Assembly (NCBI RefSeq): GCF_002887595.1
Contig: NZ_PEBU01000001.1
Coordinates: 124,001 to 188,000 of the forward strand
DNA: 64,000 nt
Direction of reading: 5' to 3'
Origin: Bowmanella denitrificans
Lineage (GTDB): Bacteria > Pseudomonadota > Gammaproteobacteria > Enterobacterales > Alteromonadaceae
The notes under the pieces are model-generated. The model searched no databases and was not told where the DNA came from. It saw nothing but the letters and a program-made list of their open reading frames with translations. A program made the position numbers and the translations under genes. Below are positions 52,635-62,151 of the stretch, in pieces. Within the stretch, counting starts at the first letter, position 1; the number at the start of each line of letters is the position of its first letter.

Positions 52635-53027
52635 ATGAAATACCTGGTGTTAGTGTTTGCGCTGTTTGCCAACAGTGTACTGGCCCATTCCCTAAAAGGC
52701 AGCTGGCAGTTGGTGTCCGGATTTTATGTGGATGAGCAAGGGCAAACCATTGATTACGAAGGACTGAAACTCAGCGCCATTAAGGTGGTATCGGATAATC
52801 ACTTCAGCTTTATCACCATGGCCGATGGCAAATTCTGGGCGGCCGGTGCCGGCGATTTTGAGGCTACCGACAGCACGTATGCTGAGCGCCCGGTGCATAC
52901 TTCTTACCCCGTCCCGGCCGACGGCCAGTTTCGCTTTGACTATGTGTTAGACGGCGACCTGTGGCAGAAAAAACGTTGGCAGGACGGCAAACTGGTTGAG
53001 CAGGAAGTGTGGCGGCGCATGCCTTAG
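52635..53027 (+). CDS. Small secreted lipocalin-like protein
   Basis: A 130-residue protein with a signal peptide cut near residue 17 (VLA-HSL). The mature part opens L-K-G-S-W-Q-L-V-S-G, the common start of small lipocalin-like (DUF) barrels, and has alternating strands ending in a W-R-R tail. It starts two bases after the RidA-like stop. Ligand unknown. Confidence 0.75.
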   Translation: MKYLVLVFALFANSVLAHSLKGSWQLVSGFYVDEQGQTIDYEGLKLSAIKVVSDNHFSFITMADGKFWAAGAGDFEATDSTYAERPVHTSYPVPADGQFRFDYVLDGDLWQKKRWQDGKLVEQEVWRRMP

Positions 53028-53075
53028 CCTGCCCATGGGCTGTTTACCTTTCGAGTACGATAAGATAAACAGCCC

Positions 53076-54098
53076 CTAAGGGCATAGAAGCACTTTACCG
53101 TCACTTTTGTGCTCAGCGTAATGCTCCAGGGCCGCTATAAAATCGTCAAACCCGCATTCGGCATAAATGTCAGTGTGGAAAGTGCCGTCGGCAAACAGCT
53201 GCTGTACCTTGCGGTTCAGATTCAGCACTTTCCAAATGGGGGCATGTTTGAGGGTGCGGGCCAGCCAGAAGCCTTCAATGCTGATGCCGCGGAAGATGAC
53301 ATCCGCCACGCTGAATTTTCCGCCCAGAGGATCCTGACTTTCCTGCAGGCGGCCATACACAATGGCGGTGCTGCCGGCGGGCATCTGCCTGAGCACTCTG
53401 GCGGTGTCATCGTCAGCCACCGCATCCATTAATACCGACGCCCCACTGGCCTGCACTGCCTGTTTTAACTGTTCAGAAAAATCCTCGGCGCTGGTCAGCA
53501 GTACCCAGTCAGCCCCAAGCGCTTTGAGTGTCTCCACATTGGCTTGACTACGCACCGTTGCCAGGGTCTTGATGCCCAGTTTCTGTGCATAACGAATCAA
53601 GCCTTTGCCAACCTGACTGGCCGCAGCATTAATCACTATAGCTTTGGCCCCCAGCTTTCTGGCTCTGTCCAGTAAACATATGGATGTCAGCGGATTGACA
53701 ATTAATGTAGCGCCCTGGGCATTATCAATGTCTTTGCGCAGCGGCAAACAATAACTGGCCAGGGTACAGGCATATCGTGCCCAGAGGCCGTCCTGACCAG
53801 GTTGAGCCGACAAGGCGACCCGTTTGCCCACCAGCCAACGCCCATATAGTCCGGCATTGGCGGCTATCACCTCACCACAGCCTTCAAAACCTGCGTAGGT
53901 ACCATCCTGTGGAGGTAAGCCATATTGACCACGCAGATACACCAGATCGGAAGGGTTAACAGGGCTTGCCAGCATTTTCACCAGTACCTGGCCTTTTTGT
54001 GGCATGACCACAGGTTTTTCAACCAGTTGCAGACGCTGTTGAAAGGGTGCCAGGGTATCTTCAAGCAGTTTCAGGGCCAGGCCCAGGTTGGTTTCCAT
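53076..54098 (-). CDS. Medium-chain (MDR) dehydrogenase / enoyl reductase-like
   Basis: The ATG at 54098 (AAGGATTGCCAAT before it) gives METNLGLALKLLEDT and 340 residues. N-terminal GroES-like part with SPVNPSDLVYLRGQYGLPP (typical of MECR-type trans-2-enoyl-CoA reductases), then the Rossmann A-A-A-S-Q-V-G-K near 163. The zinc-ligand cysteine cluster is absent, so it is of the zinc-independent quinone-reductase/enoyl-reductase branch. Monocistronic. Confidence 0.85.
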   Translation of the reverse strand: METNLGLALKLLEDTLAPFQQRLQLVEKPVVMPQKGQVLVKMLASPVNPSDLVYLRGQYGLPPQDGTYAGFEGCGEVIAANAGLYGRWLVGKRVALSAQPGQDGLWARYACTLASYCLPLRKDIDNAQGATLIVNPLTSICLLDRARKLGAKAIVINAAASQVGKGLIRYAQKLGIKTLATVRSQANVETLKALGADWVLLTSAEDFSEQLKQAVQASGASVLMDAVADDDTARVLRQMPAGSTAIVYGRLQESQDPLGGKFSVADVIFRGISIEGFWLARTLKHAPIWKVLNLNRKVQQLFADGTFHTDIYAECGFDDFIAALEHYAEHKSDGKVLLCP

Positions 54099-54231
54099 AT
54101 TGGCAATCCTTATGGTTTTTTTCAGATTAACCTTATCGGCATACGGGCACAATGAATAGCTTCAGTGGCATTGATGGTGGAAACACAGCTGGCTATAGTA
54201 GGCGCCAGGTCTGAATATCAAAACCCTGGTT

Positions 54232-55434
54232 ATGCCTGCAGCATCTCATCCGGTTCAACACCACTTTTGGGCGATCTTTGCTGTGTTTTTACGTCTGGGA
54301 CTGACGTCTTTCGGTGGCCCCATTGCTCACCTGGGCTATTTTCGTCAGGAATTTGTGTACAAGCGCCAATGGCTTTCCGAGCAGGCTTATGCCGAGTTGC
54401 TGGCGTTATGCCAGTTTCTGCCCGGCCCGGCCAGCAGTCAGGTGGGTATTGCCATTGGTTTGCAACGTGGTGGGGTTGCCGGGGCATTGGCCGCCTGGCT
54501 GGGATTTACCCTGCCCTCGGCACTGGCGTTGTTTTGCTTTGCCTTGTATCTGCACGATCTCAGCAACAGCTTGGGTTCAAACTGGCTACATGGCCTTAAA
54601 GTGCTGGCTGTCGCGGTGGTGGCCCAAGCCATACTGGGCATGGGAAAAACGCTTTGCCCGGATATACCACGAAAAACGCTGGCATTCGTTGTATGCCTGA
54701 TCTTGCTTTGGCTACCAGGGGCGGGTTGGCAATTGCTGGCGATTGGACTGGGGGCACTGGCAGGTAAATTTATACTCACTCTTCCACCTCTCAAAAACGA
54801 CAGCACCCCGCTGCAAGCGGTTATCAGTAAACCCCTGGCGGGCTTGTTGCTACTAACGTTCTTTCTGCTCCTGCTGTTGTTACCTGTCCTGGCCAATCTG
54901 TTTCACCAACCTGCATTGTGGTTATTTGACAGCTTTTACCGCAGTGGCGCTTTAGTCTTTGGTGGCGGTCATGTGGTGTTACCCCTGCTTGAAGCGGAGC
55001 TGGTACCTGATATGGTCGCGCAGGATACTTTTCTGGCCGGTTATGGTGCCGCCCAGGCCGTACCTGGGCCGTTGTTCACCTTCTCAGCCTTTCTGGGGGC
55101 CTTTGCCGTTCCCGGTCATTCCCCCTGGTTAGGAGCCTTAATTGCGCTTAGCGCTATTTTTCTACCTGCGTTTATTCTGGTATTGGGGGTGTTGCCTTTT
55201 TGGTCTGAACTGCGAAAGCGCCATGGGGTTCGCCAGGCGCTTAGTGGGGTCAATGCAGCAGTGGTGGGGGTGTTACTGGCCGCGTTTATCCAGCCGGTAC
55301 TCAGCAGTGCTATTTTATCTATGCAGGATTTATTGCTGGCGTTACTCAGCTTCGCGCTTTTGCAGTTTACCCGGATACCGCCCTACTTACTGGTGCTCTT
55401 GTGTGCTGTGGCGGCAGGTCTGGGCTGGCATTAA
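54232..55434 (+). CDS. chrA: Chromate transporter, ChrA family
   Basis: A 400-residue membrane protein of two homologous CHR halves: LRLGLTSFGGPIAHLGYFRQEFV (about 19-42) with CQFLPGPASSQVG, and FYRSGALVFGGGHVVLPLLEAEL with VPGPLFTFSAF in the second half. About ten hydrophobic spans. The family exports chromate, and some members only sulfate. No ribosome site is obvious upstream of the ATG. Downstream is a LysR gene in the same direction. Confidence 0.9.
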   Translation: MPAASHPVQHHFWAIFAVFLRLGLTSFGGPIAHLGYFRQEFVYKRQWLSEQAYAELLALCQFLPGPASSQVGIAIGLQRGGVAGALAAWLGFTLPSALALFCFALYLHDLSNSLGSNWLHGLKVLAVAVVAQAILGMGKTLCPDIPRKTLAFVVCLILLWLPGAGWQLLAIGLGALAGKFILTLPPLKNDSTPLQAVISKPLAGLLLLTFFLLLLLLPVLANLFHQPALWLFDSFYRSGALVFGGGHVVLPLLEAELVPDMVAQDTFLAGYGAAQAVPGPLFTFSAFLGAFAVPGHSPWLGALIALSAIFLPAFILVLGVLPFWSELRKRHGVRQALSGVNAAVVGVLLAAFIQPVLSSAILSMQDLLLALLSFALLQFTRIPPYLLVLLCAVAAGLGWH

Positions 55435-55587
55435 GCATTGTCGTTAGCTCACCAATCGCTCTATTTTCTGGGACAAACGGCATCATATATGCCATCCTGA
55501 TTTGACTAAATCGAATACAATAGCCGATTCTGCTGTGCTGAAGATGATCGGCACTCTGGCTATCCCAAACAAGGTGAGGCAGACGAG

Positions 55588-56502
55588 ATGCTAAAAACAA
55601 CCCTGGGACAGTGGCGCATGTTTCGTGCGGTGGTGGAACACGGTGGTTTCAGTCAGGCCGGTGATGCGATTCATAAAAGCCAGTCCACTATCCATCATGC
55701 CGTGCAGAAACTGGAAGACTCGCTGGGTGTTAAATTGCTTAAGGTGCAGGGGCGTAAAGTCCGGCTGACCCAGGCCGGCGAGTTAATGCTGCGCAGGGCA
55801 AATTACCTGTTGGAAGAGGCAGCCAAGCTGGAAGCCGTGGCGGCCGGTTTAGGCGCAGGAACAGAAACGCAGTTGAAAATTGCGGTGGACGAAGTCTTCC
55901 CTCAGGCATTGCTGTATAGAGTGCTCGATACTGTGTCAGCACAATTTCCCCTGCTGCGCATAGAATTGATGGAGACCGTGCTTAGCGGTGCCCGGGAACT
56001 GCTGGAAGATGCCAGAGTCGATATTGCCATATCCCCGGTCACCCTGGCCAACGGCTTTAACGAAGAGTTTTGTCAGATCGAATTTCTTGCCGTCGCCAAC
56101 CCACTGCATGCCTTACACCAGCAGGAACAGGACTTAAGTTTTGAGGATCTTAAGTCACACCGACAGATTGTGGTCAGGGATTCTGCCAGCACCAGTGGCA
56201 AGGACGAAGGCTGGCTTGGTGCCGACCAACGTTGGACAGTAAGCCATATGCGCACCTCTATCGATATGATCAGTAAAGGTTTTGGTTATGCCTGGTTACC
56301 GCTGCCGGCCATTGAAGCGGAGCTGCAATCCGGCCTGCTGAAGCCATTACCTCTGGCGCAGGGCGCAAAGCGCACCGCTCAGCTGTACCTGTGCTTTGCC
56401 GATGGCGACCGCCTGGGACCGGCGGCCCGCACCTTTATTGGCGAGCTGCGTTATCAGTCAGAATCCATGTTGACGGCTGAGCAATTGCAAGATTCTAATT
56501 AA
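55588..56502 (+). CDS. LysR-family transcriptional regulator
   Basis: A 304-residue LysR protein: HTH from about 5 to 64 with GGFSQAGDAIHKSQSTIHHAVQKLEDSLG, then an effector domain (about 92-290). It lies between the chromate transporter and pirin genes, all on the + strand; an inverted repeat in front of pirin is a plausible target. Effector unknown. Confidence 0.9.
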   Translation: MLKTTLGQWRMFRAVVEHGGFSQAGDAIHKSQSTIHHAVQKLEDSLGVKLLKVQGRKVRLTQAGELMLRRANYLLEEAAKLEAVAAGLGAGTETQLKIAVDEVFPQALLYRVLDTVSAQFPLLRIELMETVLSGARELLEDARVDIAISPVTLANGFNEEFCQIEFLAVANPLHALHQQEQDLSFEDLKSHRQIVVRDSASTSGKDEGWLGADQRWTVSHMRTSIDMISKGFGYAWLPLPAIEAELQSGLLKPLPLAQGAKRTAQLYLCFADGDRLGPAARTFIGELRYQSESMLTAEQLQDSN

Positions 56503-56527
56503 GCGAATATAACTTCGAGTTTTATCT

Positions 56528-56546
56528 AATTTAAGTTCTCTAAATT
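56528..56546. promoter_or_regulatory. Inverted repeat upstream of pirin gene
   Basis: AATTTA-AGTTCTC-TAAATT, perfect 6-base arms with a 7-base centre (T-N11-A type), 46 bases before the pirin start codon. Candidate LysR site. Confidence 0.4.
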
Positions 56547-56591
56547 CGTTTCTATAGTAAGGCCATGTAAACTTCAATCCGAGGAATAATC

Positions 56592-57290
56592 ATGGATTAC
56601 ATCAGACTTGCCGACAGCCGCGGGCGCGCCAACTTCGGTTGGCTGGACAGCCGCCATACTTTTTCATTTGGCCATTACCATGATGCTCAGCATATGGGCA
56701 TCTCTGCACTGCGGGTGATCAACGATGACAGAGTGCGGGGTGGAGCTGGCTTTGATACGCACGGCCACCGGGATATGGAGATTATATCCTATGTGCTGGA
56801 AGGGGCTCTGCAGCATAAGGACAGTACCGGCAATGAGTTTAATATTCCTGCCGGAGACGTGCAGTTAATGAGTGCTGGCAGCGGTATTCTGCACTCAGAA
56901 TATAATGCCTCGCGCACCGACACAGTGCATTTCCTGCAAATCTGGATCCAACCCAATGTACGGGGCGTCAAACCTGGCTACCAACAGGCGACCATCAAGC
57001 AGCATGGCAAACTCACGGCACTGGTGACGCCAGATGGCAGAGATGGCAGCTTGTCTATCCGCCAGGATGCCACTTTGTCGCGCCTTGCGCTGCCGGCAGG
57101 GGAGAGCATCGAGCTGTATGTGGGTAGCCGTAGCGGCTATTTGCACATGCTCAGTGGCCAAGCGCACAGCGGCCAGCAACGCTTGCAAGGTGGCGATGGT
57201 GTTGGCCTGGTGCGAAGCGACGCATTGGTTTTACAAGCCGATACAGACTTGCAGGCGCTGTGGTTTGATTTGCCGGAGCAGGCGAGCTGA
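56592..57290 (+). CDS. Pirin-family protein (YhhW-like quercetinase)
   Basis: A 232-residue bicupin. The metal ligands of E. coli YhhW are all found: His57 and His59 (DTHGH), His101 and Glu103 (GILHSE). FGWLDSRHTFSFGHYHD near the start is the pirin signature. Known members oxidise quercetin or act as redox co-regulators; the role here is open. Start ATG with GAGGAAT upstream. Confidence 0.92.
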   Translation: MDYIRLADSRGRANFGWLDSRHTFSFGHYHDAQHMGISALRVINDDRVRGGAGFDTHGHRDMEIISYVLEGALQHKDSTGNEFNIPAGDVQLMSAGSGILHSEYNASRTDTVHFLQIWIQPNVRGVKPGYQQATIKQHGKLTALVTPDGRDGSLSIRQDATLSRLALPAGESIELYVGSRSGYLHMLSGQAHSGQQRLQGGDGVGLVRSDALVLQADTDLQALWFDLPEQAS

Positions 57291-57292
57291 CT

Positions 57293-57852
57293 ATGCTGAT
57301 GGATTTGGATCCCTTTAGTCTAGGTCTGATTGCACTGGTTGTGGTGTTGACCGGGATTTCCAAATCCGGATTCGCCGGGGCACTGGGGATATTCTCTGTG
57401 CCCCTTCTACTGTTGGTTTTGTCGCCTCAGCAGGCTTTGGGGTTGATGTTGCCGCTGTTGCTGCTGGCCGATATGTTCAGTTTAAAAAGCTATTGGCGCC
57501 AATGGGACGGCGCAACACTACGAGTTTTATTACCCGGCGTGGCAATAGGTTTGTTACTAGGCGGTTTGCTGCTTGGGCACCTTCCCACGCTCTGGTTACA
57601 AGGGCTGATTGGTTCTCTGAGTTGTTTGCACTGCGCTATCTGTTGGGCCGACATCTGCATGGTGCCTGGTTGGCAAGCTGGCCTGCAGGGCTTGTGCTGG
57701 CTTCGGCATCTGGATTAAGCAGCACCTTGCTGCATGCCGGGGGCCCTTCTCTGATGATGCATTTGTTGTCGCTAACCCTGCCTTCTGCGACTTTGGTGGC
57801 GACAAGCGCGGTGGTATATGCGGGTATGAACGTTCATTTCTTCATCAATTGA
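57293..57852 (+). pseudogene. TauE/SafE-family permease, frameshifted and truncated
   Basis: The frame from the ATG at 57293 gives the start of a TauE/SafE (sulfite/sulfonate exporter-like) protein: GLIALVVVLTGISKSGFAGALGIFSVPLL with LLLGHLPTLWLQGLIGSL. It then leaves the family near 57625. The family continues in another frame (ELFALRYLLGRHL...; LHAGGPSLMMHLL; ATSAVVYAGMNV) until 57852. One deleted base near 57625-57632 explains the shift. The C-terminal helices after Y-A-G-M-N-V are also missing, so even without the shift the protein (about 186 residues) would be too short (family about 250). Confidence 0.82.
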
Positions 57853-57857
57853 TTCTG

Positions 57858-58733
57858 ATGTTCAACTTGCTGCAATGGTTTCTCGGTATTTTGCTGGTGT
57901 GGGCGGGCTTATCTCTGACACCTATGGTCAATCACATGGCCCCGCATCCCTATTATCAGGCTGATGGCTTTGAAGTTATTGCCCATGGCGCAGGCCAGGG
58001 ACTAAGGTCCAAGAACACCTTGGAAGCTGCAAAACACGCCTGGCAATTGGGCGCAGATGTGATTGAGATGGATATTCATGCCAGTTGGGATAAGCAATTG
58101 CTCGCCCGCCATGATGAGACGGTGGATTCAACGACTAATGGTCAGGGGCGCATTCGTGATATGGCCTTGGCGCAGTTGCAAGAATTGGATGCAGGCTTTC
58201 AGCATCTGCCGGAACAAGACTTCTCCTATCGTGGTAAGCAAGTGCGGATTCCCGCCTTAAGAGACATTTTCAAAACCCTACCCAAGGCGCGCTACATGTT
58301 GGAGATCAAACCCAATGATCGACAAGTGAGCCAGTTGCTTTGTAATTTGATCAACCAATACGACATGCAACACAAAGTGTTGGTGACTTCTTTTCACTCC
58401 GATGCACTGCGCGCATTCCGGCGTGGTTGCCCTTCGGTGGCCACCGCCATGACCAAAAATGAAATAACCTGGTTTGTGCTACTGGAGAAAATTGGCCTGT
58501 CACATCTGTTCCCGGTTAGAGGTCAGGCTGTTCAAGTTCCAGAATATTGGTCAGGGGTGAAGGTCTTATCGCCATCCTTAGTGGCGGCTTTGCACCAGCG
58601 AGGGGTGAAAATTCAAGTTTGGACAGTGAATGATGTTGAAAAGATGGTGCAATTTAAAGCTCTTCAGGTTGACGGGTTGATAAGTGATTTTCCGGATAGG
58701 GTGTTGGCTTTATCTGACGAGCATAAAAAATGA
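57858..58733 (+). CDS. Glycerophosphodiester phosphodiesterase, membrane-anchored
   Basis: About 291 residues from the ATG at 57858 (TTG at 57849 is possible). An N-terminal hydrophobic segment (about 3-20) anchors it. The GDPD fold follows: VIAHGAGQGLRSKNTLEAA (H-R-G-type motif written H-G-A), E-M-D-I-H-x-S-W-D, LLARHDETVD with the catalytic His/Asp, and C-terminal VWTVNDVEKM with GLISDFPD. No ribosome site is seen; the gene begins at the broken end of the tauE pseudogene, so a deletion may have removed its original 5' region. Hydrolyses deacylated phospholipid diesters. Confidence 0.85.
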   Translation: MFNLLQWFLGILLVWAGLSLTPMVNHMAPHPYYQADGFEVIAHGAGQGLRSKNTLEAAKHAWQLGADVIEMDIHASWDKQLLARHDETVDSTTNGQGRIRDMALAQLQELDAGFQHLPEQDFSYRGKQVRIPALRDIFKTLPKARYMLEIKPNDRQVSQLLCNLINQYDMQHKVLVTSFHSDALRAFRRGCPSVATAMTKNEITWFVLLEKIGLSHLFPVRGQAVQVPEYWSGVKVLSPSLVAALHQRGVKIQVWTVNDVEKMVQFKALQVDGLISDFPDRVLALSDEHKK

Positions 58734-58856
58734 TCAGCCTTTAGTAGTAGTGCTGCGCATACTTGAAAAAAAGCAGCTATTCTCTTGTTTCTAATAACGA
58801 AAAGCACATGTCGATAGTCTTTGTGCTGTCGGCACCCGCCATACGAGGGTTACTGC

Positions 58857-60485
58857 ATGTTGAATCGTTTGAGCATTCGCCAGCGTCTATGGAGTATCTT
58901 GGTTGTTGCCATTGCAGGACAGTTGGCTTTGTGTTTGCTGATATTAAGCGGACTTAACAGCACCATTCTTGAAGAGAAGCGTCTTACCACCCGGTTTCTG
59001 GCCGAATCTATAGAAGGTCTGCTGGACAATTACCGTTCCAGGGCGCAAAGCGGTGAAATCAGTATGGAGGAAGCGCAGCGTTTGGCTTTACGGGCCCTGA
59101 AGACGATGCGTTACAAGGATGACGACTACTATTTTGTTATCGATGGTGAAGCAACCATGTTGATGCATCCTTTCCGCCCGGATTTAGATGGCACCAGCGT
59201 CGACGCTTTCCAGGACAAAGAAGGTAACCGCCTGTTCCATGATATGGTGGTTGGCGTACGAGATGATGGCGTGCACACAGTGCAGTACAACTGGCCCAAG
59301 CCGGGCCAGTCAGAGCCCGTCCCTAAAATCACCTTTGTAAAACTCTATCAGCCCTGGGGCTGGATCGTCGGCACCGGTATTTATATTGATGATGTTGCTG
59401 ATACGTTCTGGGCTGCAGCTTTCAGTATGTTGAAAATTGCCTTGGCCATAGTGGTGATACTGGCCGGGTTGATTTATCTGGTATCCCGCAGTGTGCTGAG
59501 GCCTTTGCATAATGTTGTTGGGGCCATGAAAGATATTGCCCAAGGTAAAGGTGATTTGACGGTCAAGCTTACTGTTGAGGGACAGGATGAGCTTTCCAGG
59601 CTGTCTGACTATTTCAATCAGTTTGTACTGAAAATCAGAGAGTTGGTCAAAGAAGTAGCGGATTCAGCTACCTCACTGGCTGACTCTGCCCGGCAATTAA
59701 CGGGAGCCACGGAAGAGATCCGGGCCGAGAGCCAACAACAGTTAATGGAGACCGATCAGGTAGCCACAGCCATCACCGAAATGAGTGCGGCGGTATCGCA
59801 AGTGGCCGGTAATGCCGAACAGGCCAATCATTCTGCCATGCAGGCTGAGCAACTGACCAACCAGGGTAACCTGGTGGTAGAGCGTTCGCGGGGCAGCATC
59901 CAGCAGCTAAGCCAGAATGTGCAGCAAAGTGCTGAAGTGGCGAAAACCCTGTCTGCGGCAGTGGTGGATATCAGTAAAGCCTTGGGGATCATCAACAATA
60001 TTGCCGACCAGACCAATCTATTGGCATTGAATGCGGCTATTGAAGCAGCGCGAGCAGGTGAACAAGGACGCGGATTTTCGGTAGTCGCCGATGAGGTGCG
60101 TACCCTGGCCCAGCAGACACAGGATTCCACCCGTGAAATTGCGGTGATCATCAATAATCTTCAGCAAGATACCAATAAAATGACCAGCTCGGTACAGCAA
60201 AGCCTGGAACAGGCCAATAATACTGTGAGCCTGTCGGATGAGGTGAAGGATGCGCTGGATCAGATAAACCATGCGATAGGCTTGATATCTGAAATGAACT
60301 CACAAATCGCCACCGCCGCTGAAGAACAAAGTGCAGTCGCCTTGGAAGTTGATAAAAACGTACATAATATCAATAGCTTGGTTCAGCAAACTGCCAGAGG
60401 TATTGAAGATTGTGACCAGGCCGCTCAGGCACTGACGAACTTGAGTCAGGGCTTGAGCAGACTGGTGAGTCAGTTCAGGGTTTAA
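58857..60485 (+). CDS. Methyl-accepting chemotaxis protein with cache domain
   Basis: The ATG at 58857 gives [12 protein letters not shown] and 542 residues. TM1 about 13-35; a periplasmic single-cache domain (about 45-185; [19 protein letters not shown] and [14 protein letters not shown]); TM2 about 191-214; HAMP about 215-265; and the signalling coiled coil with hairpin tip [34 protein letters not shown] near 385-420. No C-terminal CheR/CheB-binding pentapeptide. Cache domains of this type often sense small carboxylates. Confidence 0.93.
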   Translation: MLNRLSIRQRLWSILVVAIAGQLALCLLILSGLNSTILEEKRLTTRFLAESIEGLLDNYRSRAQSGEISMEEAQRLALRALKTMRYKDDDYYFVIDGEATMLMHPFRPDLDGTSVDAFQDKEGNRLFHDMVVGVRDDGVHTVQYNWPKPGQSEPVPKITFVKLYQPWGWIVGTGIYIDDVADTFWAAAFSMLKIALAIVVILAGLIYLVSRSVLRPLHNVVGAMKDIAQGKGDLTVKLTVEGQDELSRLSDYFNQFVLKIRELVKEVADSATSLADSARQLTGATEEIRAESQQQLMETDQVATAITEMSAAVSQVAGNAEQANHSAMQAEQLTNQGNLVVERSRGSIQQLSQNVQQSAEVAKTLSAAVVDISKALGIINNIADQTNLLALNAAIEAARAGEQGRGFSVVADEVRTLAQQTQDSTREIAVIINNLQQDTNKMTSSVQQSLEQANNTVSLSDEVKDALDQINHAIGLISEMNSQIATAAEEQSAVALEVDKNVHNINSLVQQTARGIEDCDQAAQALTNLSQGLSRLVSQFRV

Positions 60486-60501
60486 ATGCAATGACCGGCG
60501 T

Positions 60502-61476
60502 TTAGGGCAGCAGTATCGCCGAGCCGGTCAGTTTTCGCGCTTCCAGATCTTTATGTGCCTGGGCCACATCAGATAAAGCGTAACGCTGGCCAATCAGGGG
60601 ACGTAGCTTATGTTGTTGCACCATAGCAAACAGCTCCTGACACATAGTTTCCAGATCCTGTCGCTTGGCAACATAGTCAAACAACCGTGGCCGGGTAATG
60701 AATAAGGAACCTCTGCGCGTCAGCTCACTAAGTGCAAACTCTGGTACTGCGCCGGAGGCATTGCCGAACGACACCATCATGCCAAGCGGGGACAAACAAT
60801 CCAGGGAATCCTGAAATGTGCTTTTACCCACACTATCGTATACCACAGGTACACCTTCGCCATGGGTCAGTTCTCTGACACGCTCAACGAAGGACTCCTG
60901 ATTATAATTAATCACTTCGGCACAGCCGTTGGCTTTGGCCAGTTCAGCTTTTTGTGCGTCACCGACTGTTCCAATCATGCGCACGCCCAGGGCTTTGGCC
61001 CATTGGCAGGCCAGCAGTCCTACCCCGCCAGCGGCAGCATGAAAAAGTATGGTTTGGCCTGCTTGCACTTGATAAGTGCGTCGCAGCAAGTATTGCACTG
61101 TCAGGCCTTTAAGCATTATGGCGGCGGCTGTCTCAAAACTGATGTCATCGGGTAATTTTACCAGGTTTGTCGCTGGCATAACCCGCACTTGGGCATAGGC
61201 CCCTGTGGGACCACCTGCGTAGGCGACGCGGTCACCAGGCTGAACAATATCCACGCCTGCTCCGACCGACTCCACTATACCTGCGCCTTCCAGGCCTAGA
61301 CCACCAGGCAGTGGCTGTGGATACAGACCGGTACGAAAATACACATCAATATAATTCAGGCCGATAGCGTGTTGGCGCAGGCGGACTTCGCCAGGCCCAG
61401 GTTGACCAGGATCCTGGTTGACCATATCCATCACTTGCGGGCCACCGGTTTGACTGATGCGAATCTGTTGTGTCAT
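60502..61476 (-). CDS. qor: NADPH:quinone oxidoreductase
   Basis: A 324-residue zinc-independent MDR enzyme with IGLNYIDVYFRTGLYP (39-54), the quinone-reductase signature, and the NADPH loop HAAAGGVGLLACQWAKALG near 143-161. It matches E. coli QorA over its length. Reduces quinones to semiquinones using NADPH. Convergent with the chemoreceptor gene, 16 bases apart. Confidence 0.93.
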   Translation of the reverse strand: MTQQIRISQTGGPQVMDMVNQDPGQPGPGEVRLRQHAIGLNYIDVYFRTGLYPQPLPGGLGLEGAGIVESVGAGVDIVQPGDRVAYAGGPTGAYAQVRVMPATNLVKLPDDISFETAAAIMLKGLTVQYLLRRTYQVQAGQTILFHAAAGGVGLLACQWAKALGVRMIGTVGDAQKAELAKANGCAEVINYNQESFVERVRELTHGEGVPVVYDSVGKSTFQDSLDCLSPLGMMVSFGNASGAVPEFALSELTRRGSLFITRPRLFDYVAKRQDLETMCQELFAMVQQHKLRPLIGQRYALSDVAQAHKDLEARKLTGSAILLP

Positions 61477-61501
61477 CTGCAGTTCCTTGGTTGACTAGGA
61501 C

Positions 61502-62035
61502 TTAATCCAGATTCCACTGCCAAATCTGGCAAGTGGTAATGCCGGTACGACGGATAGCGTGTCTATTCTTTTCCGCTTCACGTTTGCGCTCAAAAGGGCC
61601 CAGAATTACCCGGTACCAGCGACCATTGGCGCCATCACTGGGGCGAACCTGAGATTCCAAGCCTGCAAAAGCAATTTTAGCGCGCATTTCCTCGGCTTGC
61701 TGCGACTGGCGGAAGGAGCCACACTGCATCAACCAGCGAATCCCATCGTCTTCTTGTTCCGGCACATCCACTTCCACTGTCTGATTTGGCAGTACTTCAA
61801 TAAACTCCCACTTTTCCTCGGGCGGCTTAGGCAAAGCATCGGCTTGTTCTTTTACCTTAACCGGGGCGGGCTGGCTGTTTTCGGTCTTCTTGGCACTGCC
61901 ATTAATATTCCACAAAAAATAAGCAAAACCTGCAAATAAGGCCAGCGTAATCACAATACGCAGCCAGGGTAAGGGTGGCTTGGGAGGCGGCGCTTTGTTC
62001 GCTCTGCCGCGGGAAACGTAGTCTTTATGTGCCAT
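61502..62035 (-). CDS. ftsN: FtsN-like cell-division SPOR protein
   Basis: A 177-residue bitopic protein: short basic cytoplasmic part, one TM (about 25-42, LRIVITLALFAGFAYFLW), a Pro/Lys-rich periplasmic linker (about 48-100) and a C-terminal SPOR domain (about 100-170; LMQCGSFRQSQQAEEMRAKIAFAGL, WYRVILGPFERKREAEK) that binds denuded glycan at the septum. Shorter than E. coli FtsN (319). Location directly downstream of priA, as in many gammaproteobacteria, supports the name. Confidence 0.85.
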   Translation of the reverse strand: MAHKDYVSRGRANKAPPPKPPLPWLRIVITLALFAGFAYFLWNINGSAKKTENSQPAPVKVKEQADALPKPPEEKWEFIEVLPNQTVEVDVPEQEDDGIRWLMQCGSFRQSQQAEEMRAKIAFAGLESQVRPSDGANGRWYRVILGPFERKREAEKNRHAIRRTGITTCQIWQWNLD

Positions 62036-62151
62036 AAATCAGCTTTAACCCTAAAAAATGCAGCGGGGTAACTTACTGCTGTTTTGAAAAAGAAGAAGAA
62101 AAACTGCTACCCCGAGGCGACGATTCTACCTGTTGTCCCGGCACAAGCAAA

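Noticed and set aside
58801-58826. AGCACA...TGTGCT stem before the chemoreceptor as a c-di-GMP riboswitch
   Set aside because: It lacks the conserved GEMM core sequences and the second helix. Most likely a chance inverted repeat.
58763-58957. Small ORF overlapping the chemoreceptor start
   Set aside because: It lies in another frame of the real gene, with no ribosome site and atypical residues. A shadow.
62036-62151. Complementary CGGGGTA and TACCCCG in the priA-ftsN gap as a small RNA
   Set aside because: The arms are short and far apart and no promoter or terminator frames them.
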